Part shown: positions 51,577 to 60,010 of the stretch, piece after piece | Position numbering within the stretch: position 1 is the first letter of the stretch | Layout: each line of letters opens with the position of its first letter | Assembly (NCBI GenBank): GCA_022819945.1 | Contig: JAJEGI010000009.1 | Span: forward strand, 1 to 64,000 | DNA: 64,000 bases | Source of the DNA: Candidatus Poribacteria bacterium | GTDB lineage: Bacteria; Poribacteria; WGA-4E; WGA-3G | Direction: 5' to 3' | Position numbers and translations under genes: made by a program | The notes under the pieces: generated by a model | What the model saw: only the letters and a program-made list of their open reading frames with translations | Databases searched by the model: none | What the model was told of the DNA's origin: nothing

Positions 51577-52392
51577 ATGAAACTGACAGAACATCAAGTC
51601 AATTTTTTCAATACGTTCGGCTATCTCGCAATATATAATATGTTTTCACCAAGCGAGATGGAATGGATTACCGAAGAATTTGAAATTTCGATCCAAGAAT
51701 TCGGGGGCGGTAAAAACCACGACGGAACAAGCCGGACAATGTTCGGCGGTCCTATAGAGCACCGTCCGAAACTTTGTACTTTACTTGACGATGAACGCGT
51801 CACAGGACTTATCGGTGGCGTGATCGGTGAAGACTTCAACTACGCTGGCGGTGATGGCAATTATTACACTGGCGACACAGGTTGGCATCCTGATGGCAGT
51901 TGGGGACAACTCTTCGCCTGTAAAGTAACTTTCTACCTCGATGATCTGACAAAAGACACCGGATGCCTGCGGGTTATCCCCGGCAGCCAGAATCCTACGC
52001 ATTTCGTCAGAACCCAGAAGATTGATCCGAATCAATCAGAGACACTCTACGGCATTCCGCCGCGGGACTTTCCAACCAGCATCGCCTTGGAAACTTCACC
52101 CGGTGATATTGTGATTTTTAATCACGATACCTATCACGCATCATTCGGCGGGGGCACCCAACGGCGGATGTTCACGATGAATTGCACTCGACATTGCACA
52201 ACCGAACCCGATTTAGACACCTTGCATCAATATTTGAGCGTCCATTCAGCAGGCGGATATCAAATTGAGACAGGGGCGGGTATGTTTTTCCCAACGATGG
52301 TTGACACCGCAGATGAAAACAGGAGAATCCACCTCCAGCAATGTAGCGACATCCATGATGAAATGTTCCCACAGTATGCTCGACGCTCTTAG
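51577..52392 (+). CDS. Phytanoyl-CoA dioxygenase (PhyH) family protein, paralogue 4
   Basis: A 271-residue Fe(II)/2-OG dioxygenase-like protein. H-x-D is in TGWHPDGSWGQ and the distal His in DTYHASFGGG, with KVTFYLDDLTKDTGCLRVIPGSQ as family core. ATG 51577 is chosen because the leader cassette supplies AAGGAAA upstream; the frame is open further back to a TTG at 51514, and that extension (NVPDRTARKFKN) is translated leader repeat, not protein fold. It is distinct from its neighbour at 50387. Confidence 0.88.
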   Translation: MKLTEHQVNFFNTFGYLAIYNMFSPSEMEWITEEFEISIQEFGGGKNHDGTSRTMFGGPIEHRPKLCTLLDDERVTGLIGGVIGEDFNYAGGDGNYYTGDTGWHPDGSWGQLFACKVTFYLDDLTKDTGCLRVIPGSQNPTHFVRTQKIDPNQSETLYGIPPRDFPTSIALETSPGDIVIFNHDTYHASFGGGTQRRMFTMNCTRHCTTEPDLDTLHQYLSVHSAGGYQIETGAGMFFPTMVDTADENRRIHLQQCSDIHDEMFPQYARRS

Positions 52393-52407
52393 TGTGTAGT
52401 GTTTGAG

Positions 52408-52493
52408 ACTTACACAAAATTCTTTTGTTGGTGAGGGCTCCAACCTCACCAGCAACACCTAATATGTAAAAGATATGGAAAAATTGTGTGAGT
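52408..52493. mobile_element. MITE-like element, family B, degenerate copy (86 bp)
   Basis: Ends ACTTACACAA and TTGTGTGAGT pair except for one base; the inner hairpin is GTTGGTGAGG/CCTCACCAGCAAC. Same length as the copy at 39241. Confidence 0.6.
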
Positions 52494-52596
52494 CGTAGCG
52501 TTTTTGTTGCAATTTTTGCCGTTTTGTGATAGCCTATAGCATACTTTAAAAAAACTGTGAGTTGGCGTAATCCGCCTGCCCGCGAACCCACATTAG

Positions 52597-55056
52597 ATGA
52601 GAAATATATCTATTGTTACACCCTCGTTTGATAAATACTTAGGGTACATCAGGAAGGCTGTCATCTCAGCAGCATTCATCTACGGGCTAAGCACGCTTTG
52701 TGCTGCCGACGCACCACCCAAGGCACATTCCCATTTACCTTCCAGTTCCATCGCCGTGAGCGACGATGCCTTAGCTACCTTTTTTAACCCCTCAGGGCTC
52801 GGTATGGGACGCAGTTTAAACTTATACTATCTGCGAACATATCAAAGTGATTGGGCAGGCGACGACGCTTTCTTCCTGGCTCTGCCGGGCGCGGGGTTCG
52901 GCATGGAGTTTGTTACCGCCGACGCTGACACGGACTTCACACGCTATACCTTCTCTGGTGGACGGCATCTGAGCAACTCCCTCTATTGGGGCACGAGTTA
53001 CAGCTGGATCAATTCAGATGATAAGGACTACGATGCATTCCGTTCTATCTCCCTCGGCTTGATGTACCGGCGACGGTACTTCTCAATCGGGGCGATGGCG
53101 CGCGATCTCAATCGACCTAAACTACTCGGCGAAAAAATCAGGCGCACCTACGATTTAGGATTAGCACTCCGTCCCGGAACGTGGCGAACTACGCTCTCAA
53201 TTGATATGCAGAAAACGCAAGGTGTAGAGGACTTAAAATTTCGCTACGCCTTAGAGGTACGACCTATCCGCGAACTGATGCTTCGCGGCACCTTGAATAA
53301 TGACCTAAGCTTTGATGTGCGTTTCGGTATAAATATCGGAAATTGGGGATTCGGGACAGACAATGCCTTCGACAAAAACCAAGAAGCACAAACCGGGGTC
53401 GGCTACTTCCATTTCTCCAACGTCCCCAAAACGAAACCGATCCCTCGCCGTCGTATGTTTCTGGATCTACCGATGCGATCTCTTAAAGAAGTCCTCCCGA
53501 TAGCAAAATGGGATGAAAATGTTGCAGGGGTCCTCATTCGCATTAATGGAAGTAGTTATGGGATGGCACAACTCCAAGAGATGTCAGATGCAATCTTGAA
53601 TTTCAGGGAATCCGGGCGCGTTGTGCTCTGCTACCTCTCAAGTTGTTCCACCGGCGACTATATCGTCGCAGCCACGTGCGACGGGATTTTGATTCACCCC
53701 TCCGCTGAAGTCCGATTGATCGGGTTGCGGACAGAGCGCGCTTTTTACAAGGGCGCATTAGACATGCTCGGTATTAGAGCCGATCTTGAACATATCGGCA
53801 AATACAAATCAGCGCCCGAAGCATTCACAAGGCAAGAGATGTCTGAAGCACATCGCGAAATCCAGAATATTATTCTTGATGATCTCTATGAACAACTTGT
53901 AGATGCAATTGCAGAAGGACGCGGATGGACACACGAAAATGTGAAAAAACGGATCGATGAGGGACCCTATACAGCACGTCAAGCACTCGCTACTGAACTC
54001 GTAGACCGATCCGTCTATGAAGATGAACTACCGGAGGTTGTAACCGAACTCACAAACGATCGCACCGATTTGGTAACATTAAGCGACTACGCAGAAAGCG
54101 GACTCGACATGCAAGATTGGCAGGTACCACAGCCGAAAGTCGCAATTATTGAGGCGAAAGGTTTGATGTTAACAGGCGATAGTTTCGTCGATCCATTTCT
54201 GGGCACGCAAGTGATGGGTGCCGATACAATCACACGGATCGTTAGAGAGGTAAAAGATGATAATGACATCAAGGCGGTTGTATTGCGGATTGACAGCGGC
54301 GGCGGGCTTGTTACCGCAGCCGACACTATATGGCGTGAATTGGTGCGGCTGACAGAGGTCAAACCGCTTGTGGTCTCAATGGGCGATGTCGCAGCATCAG
54401 GAGGGTACTACATAGCAGCACCCGCAGATACCATCGTCGCCGAACCCGGAACAATTACCGGCTCTATCGGTGTGATCAGCGGCAAGTATAGCTTCAAAGG
54501 ACTCTATGAAAAATTCGGTGTCCATAAAGAAATTATCAAACGCGGTGAACACGCCGATTTTTACTCAGATTATGGCGACTATCCACCGTCAGAACAAGCG
54601 ATCGTGCAGGAACAGGTCCAGGAGATTTATGACGACTTCATCAAAAAAGTGGCACTCGGACGAACGGAGTTGACGGTAGAAGATGTCAACAGACTCGGAC
54701 AAGGGCGCATCTGGTCAGGTAGACAAGCACAGGAAAACGGGCTTGTCGATCAACTCGGAGGTTTAAGCCTCGCACTTGCAATCGCACGAGAACGCGCAGG
54801 ACTCGGAGAAAAATCATTTGAAATAGTCCAATTTCCTAAAAGAACCTGGTTGTCCCAAATATTCGGCACGTTCCAGTTACCATTTACAACTCGGTTTAAA
54901 AACAGCGACACGGAGAATGCTGTAGAAGAAAACGGATCTCTGCTACAGTTTATTGCGAAGTACAGAGGATTGAACACAACTATGAGGCTCCTAAATATAA
55001 TTAGAAAGCAGCGGTTTTTTCTACTTATGCCTTATCATATAAGTTTAGGGAATTAA
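52597..55056 (+). CDS. sppA: Signal peptide peptidase SppA (long form) fused to an outer-membrane barrel-like domain
   Basis: An 819-residue protein. A signal sequence (about 20-38) is followed by some 250 residues of beta-strand-rich sequence with NPSGLGMGRS and alternating aromatic patterns, like PorV-type barrels. From about 285 it is a long SppA with two ClpP-like halves. The general base is K404 in GKYKSAPEAF and the nucleophile S601 in VAASGGYYIA, as in the Ser-Lys dyad of E. coli SppA. SppA breaks down cleaved signal peptides in the inner membrane. The added barrel domain suggests an outer-membrane or periplasmic location instead. Confidence 0.85.
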   Translation: MRNISIVTPSFDKYLGYIRKAVISAAFIYGLSTLCAADAPPKAHSHLPSSSIAVSDDALATFFNPSGLGMGRSLNLYYLRTYQSDWAGDDAFFLALPGAGFGMEFVTADADTDFTRYTFSGGRHLSNSLYWGTSYSWINSDDKDYDAFRSISLGLMYRRRYFSIGAMARDLNRPKLLGEKIRRTYDLGLALRPGTWRTTLSIDMQKTQGVEDLKFRYALEVRPIRELMLRGTLNNDLSFDVRFGINIGNWGFGTDNAFDKNQEAQTGVGYFHFSNVPKTKPIPRRRMFLDLPMRSLKEVLPIAKWDENVAGVLIRINGSSYGMAQLQEMSDAILNFRESGRVVLCYLSSCSTGDYIVAATCDGILIHPSAEVRLIGLRTERAFYKGALDMLGIRADLEHIGKYKSAPEAFTRQEMSEAHREIQNIILDDLYEQLVDAIAEGRGWTHENVKKRIDEGPYTARQALATELVDRSVYEDELPEVVTELTNDRTDLVTLSDYAESGLDMQDWQVPQPKVAIIEAKGLMLTGDSFVDPFLGTQVMGADTITRIVREVKDDNDIKAVVLRIDSGGGLVTAADTIWRELVRLTEVKPLVVSMGDVAASGGYYIAAPADTIVAEPGTITGSIGVISGKYSFKGLYEKFGVHKEIIKRGEHADFYSDYGDYPPSEQAIVQEQVQEIYDDFIKKVALGRTELTVEDVNRLGQGRIWSGRQAQENGLVDQLGGLSLALAIARERAGLGEKSFEIVQFPKRTWLSQIFGTFQLPFTTRFKNSDTENAVEENGSLLQFIAKYRGLNTTMRLLNIIRKQRFFLLMPYHISLGN

Positions 55057-55109
55057 AAGTATAGCATCGTCAACTAACTCTCAAAACTAAGGTTCGAGAG
55101 GCGTTAAAA

Positions 55110-55772
55110 ATGTTGTTCGCCAGAAACCATTCAACACTGCGCCAAAAAATGGTCCAAAACCAAATTGAAGCGCGTGGTATCCGTAACCCACGGGTGCTTG
55201 CTGTCATGCAAAAGGTAGAACGACATCTATTTGTAAAACCCCAATACCACAATGTAGCATATAAAGATGGAGCACTACCGATCGACTGCGACCAAACAAT
55301 CTCACAACCCTATATTGTCGCACTGATGACAGACCTGTTGGAGCTCACACCAACTTCAAAAGTGCTTGAGATTGGCACCGGATGCGGCTATCAGACAGCA
55401 GTCCTTGCAGAATTAGCTAAGGAAGTTTATTCTATTGAAATTATACCCTTGCTTGCCAAAACGGCGAAAACACGGTTGGAGAAACTCAATTATCAAAATG
55501 TCCATCTCAAAAAAGGGGATGGTCATTATGGCTGGCAAGAATACGCACCTTATGATGCAGTACTCGTCGCAGCGGCACCTAAGGACATACCGAAACGACT
55601 CATTGATCAACTTGCTGTAGGCGGGCGAATGGTGATACCAGTTGGCGGCTCCGAGCAAAATTTGCTTTTAATCCAGAAGAGACTTCAAAGTAAAGAAAAC
55701 ACAATCCCGTCTCTTGAAACAACTGAGGTCATTCCTGTTCGCTTCGTACCAATGACAGGCAAGGCAACGTAA
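55110..55772 (+). CDS. pcm: Protein-L-isoaspartate O-methyltransferase
   Basis: A 220-residue SAM-dependent enzyme that repairs isoaspartyl residues in ageing proteins. RNPRVLAVMQKVERHLFV, the DQTISQPYIVALM substrate loop and the SAM motif VLEIGTGCGYQTAVLAEL are all present, then YDAVLVAAAPKDIPKRLIDQLAVGG, the closing family block. Length is standard. GAGGCG precedes the ATG. It follows the SppA gene by 53 bp, and both serve protein quality control. Confidence 0.94.
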   Translation: MLFARNHSTLRQKMVQNQIEARGIRNPRVLAVMQKVERHLFVKPQYHNVAYKDGALPIDCDQTISQPYIVALMTDLLELTPTSKVLEIGTGCGYQTAVLAELAKEVYSIEIIPLLAKTAKTRLEKLNYQNVHLKKGDGHYGWQEYAPYDAVLVAAAPKDIPKRLIDQLAVGGRMVIPVGGSEQNLLLIQKRLQSKENTIPSLETTEVIPVRFVPMTGKAT

Positions 55773-55863
55773 ACCTAATATCAAAATCGGACTACCACTT
55801 GCAATCCAACCGGTATCGGTTCGGAAATAAAACTACATGATCCACTGTAAAGGAAATAATAAC

Positions 55864-56826
55864 TTGAAACGTATACTTCAACTAATTCTATCCATCACTC
55901 TACTTTTACCAGTTGCGACTTTCGCTGCATTTAACGACATCGGTGTTGGTGCAAGACCGCTCGGTTTAGGCGGCGCATTCGTCGCACTTGCCGATGATAG
56001 CAACGCAGCGAATTACAATGCCGCAGGTTTAGGGTATATTGATGCAATCCACCTCGGTGGAACACATGCGCAGCGTTTTAATGGACTCATTACTTATAAC
56101 GCCATCAGTGGCATTGTTCCGTTCGGAAAAATAGGTTCAATTGGCGCGAGTTTCGGGGACTTAGCAGAAGATTCCGACATTTATCATGAACAGGTGGTGC
56201 GTATCTCTTACGGAAATGCACTTTTCAAACAATTCGCAATCGGCGCGAATCTGAAACTCTTCCGTACTTCTTTTGACGCGACAAACGAATTCGTCGTCGA
56301 GAACCCGTATTTTGCGCAGACATCGAGTTCAGCCGTTTCTTTCGATCTCGGAGTGATTGTAAAACCTTTCAAGAGTCTAAGCCTCGGCGCGTCCGTAGAG
56401 AATTTACTTCCCGCAGATATGAGTATCTCTGATACACCTGTTAACGACACACCCATCGCTCCGATACCACTGAACATCCGAGCTGGCTTGACATACAGAC
56501 TTGAAACCATCGCAGAGATGAGCGCACAAGGCGCAGTGGTCAGCAATTTGTTGAAAGGAAGTTTAGGAACTTGTGAGGTCGCACGCCGCAACGGCGAGAC
56601 TTATATACGCACAGGCATAGAAGCCTGGTTGAATAAATCCATCGCTGTCCGTGGTGGTTACGGAGTAAAAAATGGCAGCAATTCCGCAACAACTCTCAGT
56701 TTCGGCGGAAGTGCCAAGCTCCCGATCAGTAAAACCTCCATCCAACTCGACTACGGATTTCAGCTGTTAAGCGGGGACTTTCAGGACAATATAACACAGC
56801 GATTCTCTGCCAATCTACTATTCTAA
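55864..56826 (+). CDS. PorV/PorQ-type outer-membrane beta-barrel protein
   Basis: About 320 residues with a signal peptide (LKRILQLILSITLLLPVATFA) and the hallmark N-terminal motif IGVGARPLGLGGAFVALADD-SNAANYNAAGLG, followed by alternating strands to a final aromatic residue (SANLLF). PorV-like proteins are outer-membrane components, in some phyla part of type IX secretion. TTG 55864 with AAGGA nine bases ahead best fits the signal peptide; ATG 55837 is in frame upstream. The next gene, with a FlgD-Ig C-terminus, starts 15 bp downstream, so the two probably work together. Confidence 0.82.
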   Translation: MKRILQLILSITLLLPVATFAAFNDIGVGARPLGLGGAFVALADDSNAANYNAAGLGYIDAIHLGGTHAQRFNGLITYNAISGIVPFGKIGSIGASFGDLAEDSDIYHEQVVRISYGNALFKQFAIGANLKLFRTSFDATNEFVVENPYFAQTSSSAVSFDLGVIVKPFKSLSLGASVENLLPADMSISDTPVNDTPIAPIPLNIRAGLTYRLETIAEMSAQGAVVSNLLKGSLGTCEVARRNGETYIRTGIEAWLNKSIAVRGGYGVKNGSNSATTLSFGGSAKLPISKTSIQLDYGFQLLSGDFQDNITQRFSANLLF

Positions 56827-56841
56827 AGAGAGATTTTCCCA

Positions 56842-58239
56842 ATGAAAAACATAGTGATTATTTTCCTATTTATTCTTAATCTATTGATTACCACAAACGG
56901 TTATGGAGCAGTTACTTCTGTCGGCGAGATAAACGTCGTTGGTCAAACAAAAGGCATTGTGCCTGCCAGTTCAACGGTCCCATTGATTGTGACGCTCGTA
57001 ATAGACAGGTCACTCGCAGAACCCGGGGAAGAAATTAAGACCATCGAAATCACAATGCCATCTGGATTTCTAACACAACCTTCCTACTTCAAAGGTATCT
57101 TGCGGGACCGTAACCCAATCGTAGCCCGAGCTGTCGTCTCCGGTGGAAATGTCCTACGCGTTGAACTCGCAGATGTCATCAACGATTTCCAAAATTCAAT
57201 CTACGAAATTACCTTTGACTGCCAAACACCGAACACTGTCACATTAGAGGCAACCTTCAGAGTACGTCTGCGAAATCTTGATGACGCGCCTATTGGGGAA
57301 TTTATCCGACCCCAACAAGCAGATGGGAAACTCAACAACGACGATTTTACATTGCAGGTAATTCCGAATGTACCGCCCGACCCAGTTATAGATTTTACGG
57401 TTGAAGCCGATACGACTGGTGAAAATGATGTGACGCTCCGCTGGCAGAAATCAGATGACCCGGATGTCAACGGGTACCTCATCTACAGAGACAAGGAAGA
57501 TCCTATTAATGTCGAAGACCGTTCCTCAACTACATTTCGTGATGTAGACGTTCTCCCGGGAGATCATACATATCAGATCGTTGCTTACAAGACACTCTTC
57601 TTACAATCGGAACGTTCCGCGATACAGACCGTGACTGTATCAGAAGATACTGCTGCGCCCGAACCCCCAACGATGCTCAGCATTAACACCTCAAGCGACG
57701 GCGTAGAAATTATCTGGAAACCGAGTGTCAGTCGTGATGTAGTAAAGTATCAAGTTCAGTTCAGTTCATCAGGGACCGCAGCACTCGAACCTCTTCCGGA
57801 TGGCGAGATAGACACTAAACCAGAAGACGAACTTACAGGATACATATTTATTGATAACCGTCTATTGCCTGAAGGCAGTTTTACTTATGCTGTCATCGCT
57901 ATTGACGAAGCAGATAACCCATCCGCACCCATAGAGAAAAAACTGCGTATCTTTGATGAACCGTATCCAAATCCGTTTACGCCACTCTCTTCAGACGAAG
58001 ATTTCAATCAGGTTGTATTCCCCGCACGTGCACTTGAGGATGCTTCGGGCGAATTCACAGTGATCATCTACGACATTCATGGAATGCTTGTTAAGTCCTT
58101 AACAGCACTGCCCGGTGAAACGAAATTGGTCTGGGACGGTCGCGATGAAGCTGGCGAAATTGTGGAAAGTGGTGTTTATGTCTACCAACTTCAGATAGGG
58201 GAAAGTTTTAAAACAGGAACGGTAATCGTTGCTAAATAA
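56842..58239 (+). CDS. Secreted fibronectin type III protein with FlgD-Ig/T9SS-like C-terminus
   Basis: A 465-residue protein with a signal peptide (1 to about 22, ending NGYGAV). The first 170 residues are beta-rich and unassigned. Two Fn3-like domains follow (about 175-270 and 273-370; VTLRWQKSDDPDVNGYLIYRD and GVEIIWKPSVSRDVVKYQVQF). The last 85 residues (DEPYPNPFTPLS to SGVYVYQLQIG) match FlgD-Ig or type IX C-terminal domains. It follows the PorV-like gene by 15 bp. Probably extracellular or surface-attached (inference). Confidence 0.82.
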   Translation: MKNIVIIFLFILNLLITTNGYGAVTSVGEINVVGQTKGIVPASSTVPLIVTLVIDRSLAEPGEEIKTIEITMPSGFLTQPSYFKGILRDRNPIVARAVVSGGNVLRVELADVINDFQNSIYEITFDCQTPNTVTLEATFRVRLRNLDDAPIGEFIRPQQADGKLNNDDFTLQVIPNVPPDPVIDFTVEADTTGENDVTLRWQKSDDPDVNGYLIYRDKEDPINVEDRSSTTFRDVDVLPGDHTYQIVAYKTLFLQSERSAIQTVTVSEDTAAPEPPTMLSINTSSDGVEIIWKPSVSRDVVKYQVQFSSSGTAALEPLPDGEIDTKPEDELTGYIFIDNRLLPEGSFTYAVIAIDEADNPSAPIEKKLRIFDEPYPNPFTPLSSDEDFNQVVFPARALEDASGEFTVIIYDIHGMLVKSLTALPGETKLVWDGRDEAGEIVESGVYVYQLQIGESFKTGTVIVAK

Positions 58240-58335
58240 CGGGACAACATAAAGAACTACCATCATATAAGCAGGAATCAATTATTTTTTTTACGTATGC
58301 TACTGCCTACAATACACGACTGCTTTGCTAACTCC

Positions 58336-58463
58336 AGAGCCATTCAGTTTTCCGTTTTTCAGTCTCGGTTTTACCCCAGGCCCGGTAGGTGCGTGTTTCT
58401 AACCGCACCGGATTTGTAACAGAAAGCGTAAACCCCGAGGATTTCTTAAAATTGAATGGCTCT
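58336..58463. mobile_element. MITE-like element, family C, full copy (128 bp)
   Basis: Ends AGAGCCATTCAGTTTT and AAAATTGAATGGCTCT are inverted repeats with one mismatch. The centre is CCCAGGCCCGGTAGGT with TTTCTAACCGCACCGG. It fills the middle of the gene-free stretch 58240-58652; the remainder is A/T-rich with no recognisable gene. Confidence 0.78.
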
Positions 58464-58652
58464 ATGCTAACTCAAAAAACTGTTGACTTAATTCTCAATT
58501 CAAGGTTATATTATAATTTTAATTAATTATCACAAATTTCTGGCTTGTTAAGCCGCATTAAATTTTTAATAACAGCAAGTTTTTAGAAATCTACAAACGC
58601 TATCAAAAAGCACCTGCTGTTAATCCAACATCGAAAAGGAGATACAATAACA

Positions 58653-59681
58653 ATGAACAGGTTTGAGTCACGCCCATCATGGCGGATAACCCTACTCGCA
58701 ATCGCCGGTATTTTAGCAATTGTTTTACCGGTGGCAGGAAACTGGAATATTCTACAGGAACGCGACCCAGAAGTTAGGGATTACATGTCGATCGTTTTTA
58801 CGAGCGAACAAAACGGTTGGACAGTCGGTGTCTCTCCGTTTGAATTAGACTATCCCGGCTTTATCGGATATACAACAGATGGCGGAGCAACATGGAATAG
58901 AGCAGAGATCGATATCAAGGACCAGCTCGCCGGCCTCTATTTTTTAGACGACAAACACGGCTGGGCAATTGGCGAAAATGGTATGATTGCTGCCACTACC
59001 AACGGCAGAGATTGGGAACTTCAAACAAGTAAGGTCGGCAATGGACTTAAAGGCATCTACTTCATCAATAAGGATGTCGGGTTCGCAGTTGGAGCAAACG
59101 ATACCATTCTCTCAACGATAACCGGTGGGCGTTCTTGGAAAATTCTTCAAGGTGGGGTTCTCGGTGCCGTTGGCGATGATGAAGCAACAATGTACAACGC
59201 CATTCAGTTCATTGACGACTCCACAGGTTGGGTCGCCGGTGTCCATCTCGTGCCGCAGGTGAGTCAAAGTAGCGTGATTCAGAAGACAGTGGACGGTGGA
59301 CAGACCTGGGAGCCACAAGAAACTGGAGCAGAAGATGTACTTCAAGACATCTTTTTCTTAGATGACAAGCACGGTTGGGCGGTCGGGGAGAACGGACTTA
59401 TTCTTCACACCAGTAACGGGGGCGGAAGATGGACACCACAGGTGAGCGGCACCGAAGAAACATTACGAAGCATTCGATTCGCTGATAAATATATGGGTTG
59501 GGCAGTCGGCGGAGATCTCGGCGTCGGCGTGATTGTACATACCAATGACGGCGGTAAAAATTGGGAAATTCAGGATCCCGGCAATGACATGGTCAGCAAA
59601 TTTCAAATGAACAGCGTCTTTATTTTCGGCAAGCAGGTCTGGTTAGCAGGCGGAAATGGTGTAATCTTGCAAGGAAAATAA
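58653..59681 (+). CDS. Ycf48/HCF136-like beta-propeller protein
   Basis: A 342-residue protein with an N-terminal signal or anchor helix (about 11-27) and a seven-bladed propeller with repeating words GWAIGENGMI, GWAVGENGLILHT and GWAVGGDLGVGV. Asp-box-like TTDGGATW and TNDGGKNW are also present. The fold is that of Ycf48/HCF136, an assembly factor in phototrophs, but in other bacteria such proteins are secreted and of unknown role. AAGGAG lies 12 bases upstream. No photosynthesis gene is present, so the assembly role does not carry over. Confidence 0.82.
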   Translation: MNRFESRPSWRITLLAIAGILAIVLPVAGNWNILQERDPEVRDYMSIVFTSEQNGWTVGVSPFELDYPGFIGYTTDGGATWNRAEIDIKDQLAGLYFLDDKHGWAIGENGMIAATTNGRDWELQTSKVGNGLKGIYFINKDVGFAVGANDTILSTITGGRSWKILQGGVLGAVGDDEATMYNAIQFIDDSTGWVAGVHLVPQVSQSSVIQKTVDGGQTWEPQETGAEDVLQDIFFLDDKHGWAVGENGLILHTSNGGGRWTPQVSGTEETLRSIRFADKYMGWAVGGDLGVGVIVHTNDGGKNWEIQDPGNDMVSKFQMNSVFIFGKQVWLAGGNGVILQGK

Positions 59682-59699
59682 ACAACGCGTAGCGGAAGC

Positions 59700-60005
59700 A
59701 CACCTGACCGAACCGCAAGGTAAGATGCTTGTTTTCTTTATAGAGTCCTTGTAGTCCGTAATGAAAAGGTAAGATGCTTGCTTTCTTTGTAGAGTCTTTG
59801 TAGTCAGTAATGAAATGGAGGACGGATATACGGGGGTGTCATGTTTAATCTAAATACACCTGACCGAACCGCAAGGTAAGATGCTTGTTTTCTTTATAGA
59901 GTCCCTGTAGTCCGTAATGAAATGGAGGACGGATATACGGGGTGTGATGCTTAATCTAAATACACCTGATCGAACCGCAAGGTAATTTAAAAAATAGTGG
60001 AGGTA
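59700..60005 (+). promoter_or_regulatory. Tandem array of leader cassettes upstream of the aminotransferase
   Basis: The gene-free stretch 59682-60010 has the ACCGAACCGCAAGG word at 59707 and 59863 and a variant (ATCGAACCGCAAGG) at 59969; the last two are 106 bp apart. Between them run TTTTCTTTATAGAGTCC, GTCCGTAATGAAATGGAGGA and GGATATACGG. A partial copy lies at 59767-59820. Mini-reading frames ATG 59841-59879 and 59947-59985 encode M[FL]NLNTPDRTAR. The last cassette leads into GGAGG, the RBS of the TTG start at 60011. Confidence 0.65.
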
Positions 60006-60010
60006 TAATT

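Noticed and set aside
58653-59681. Photosystem II assembly role for the Ycf48-like protein
   Set aside because: No phototrophy gene is present, and the propeller fold is widespread in non-phototrophs.
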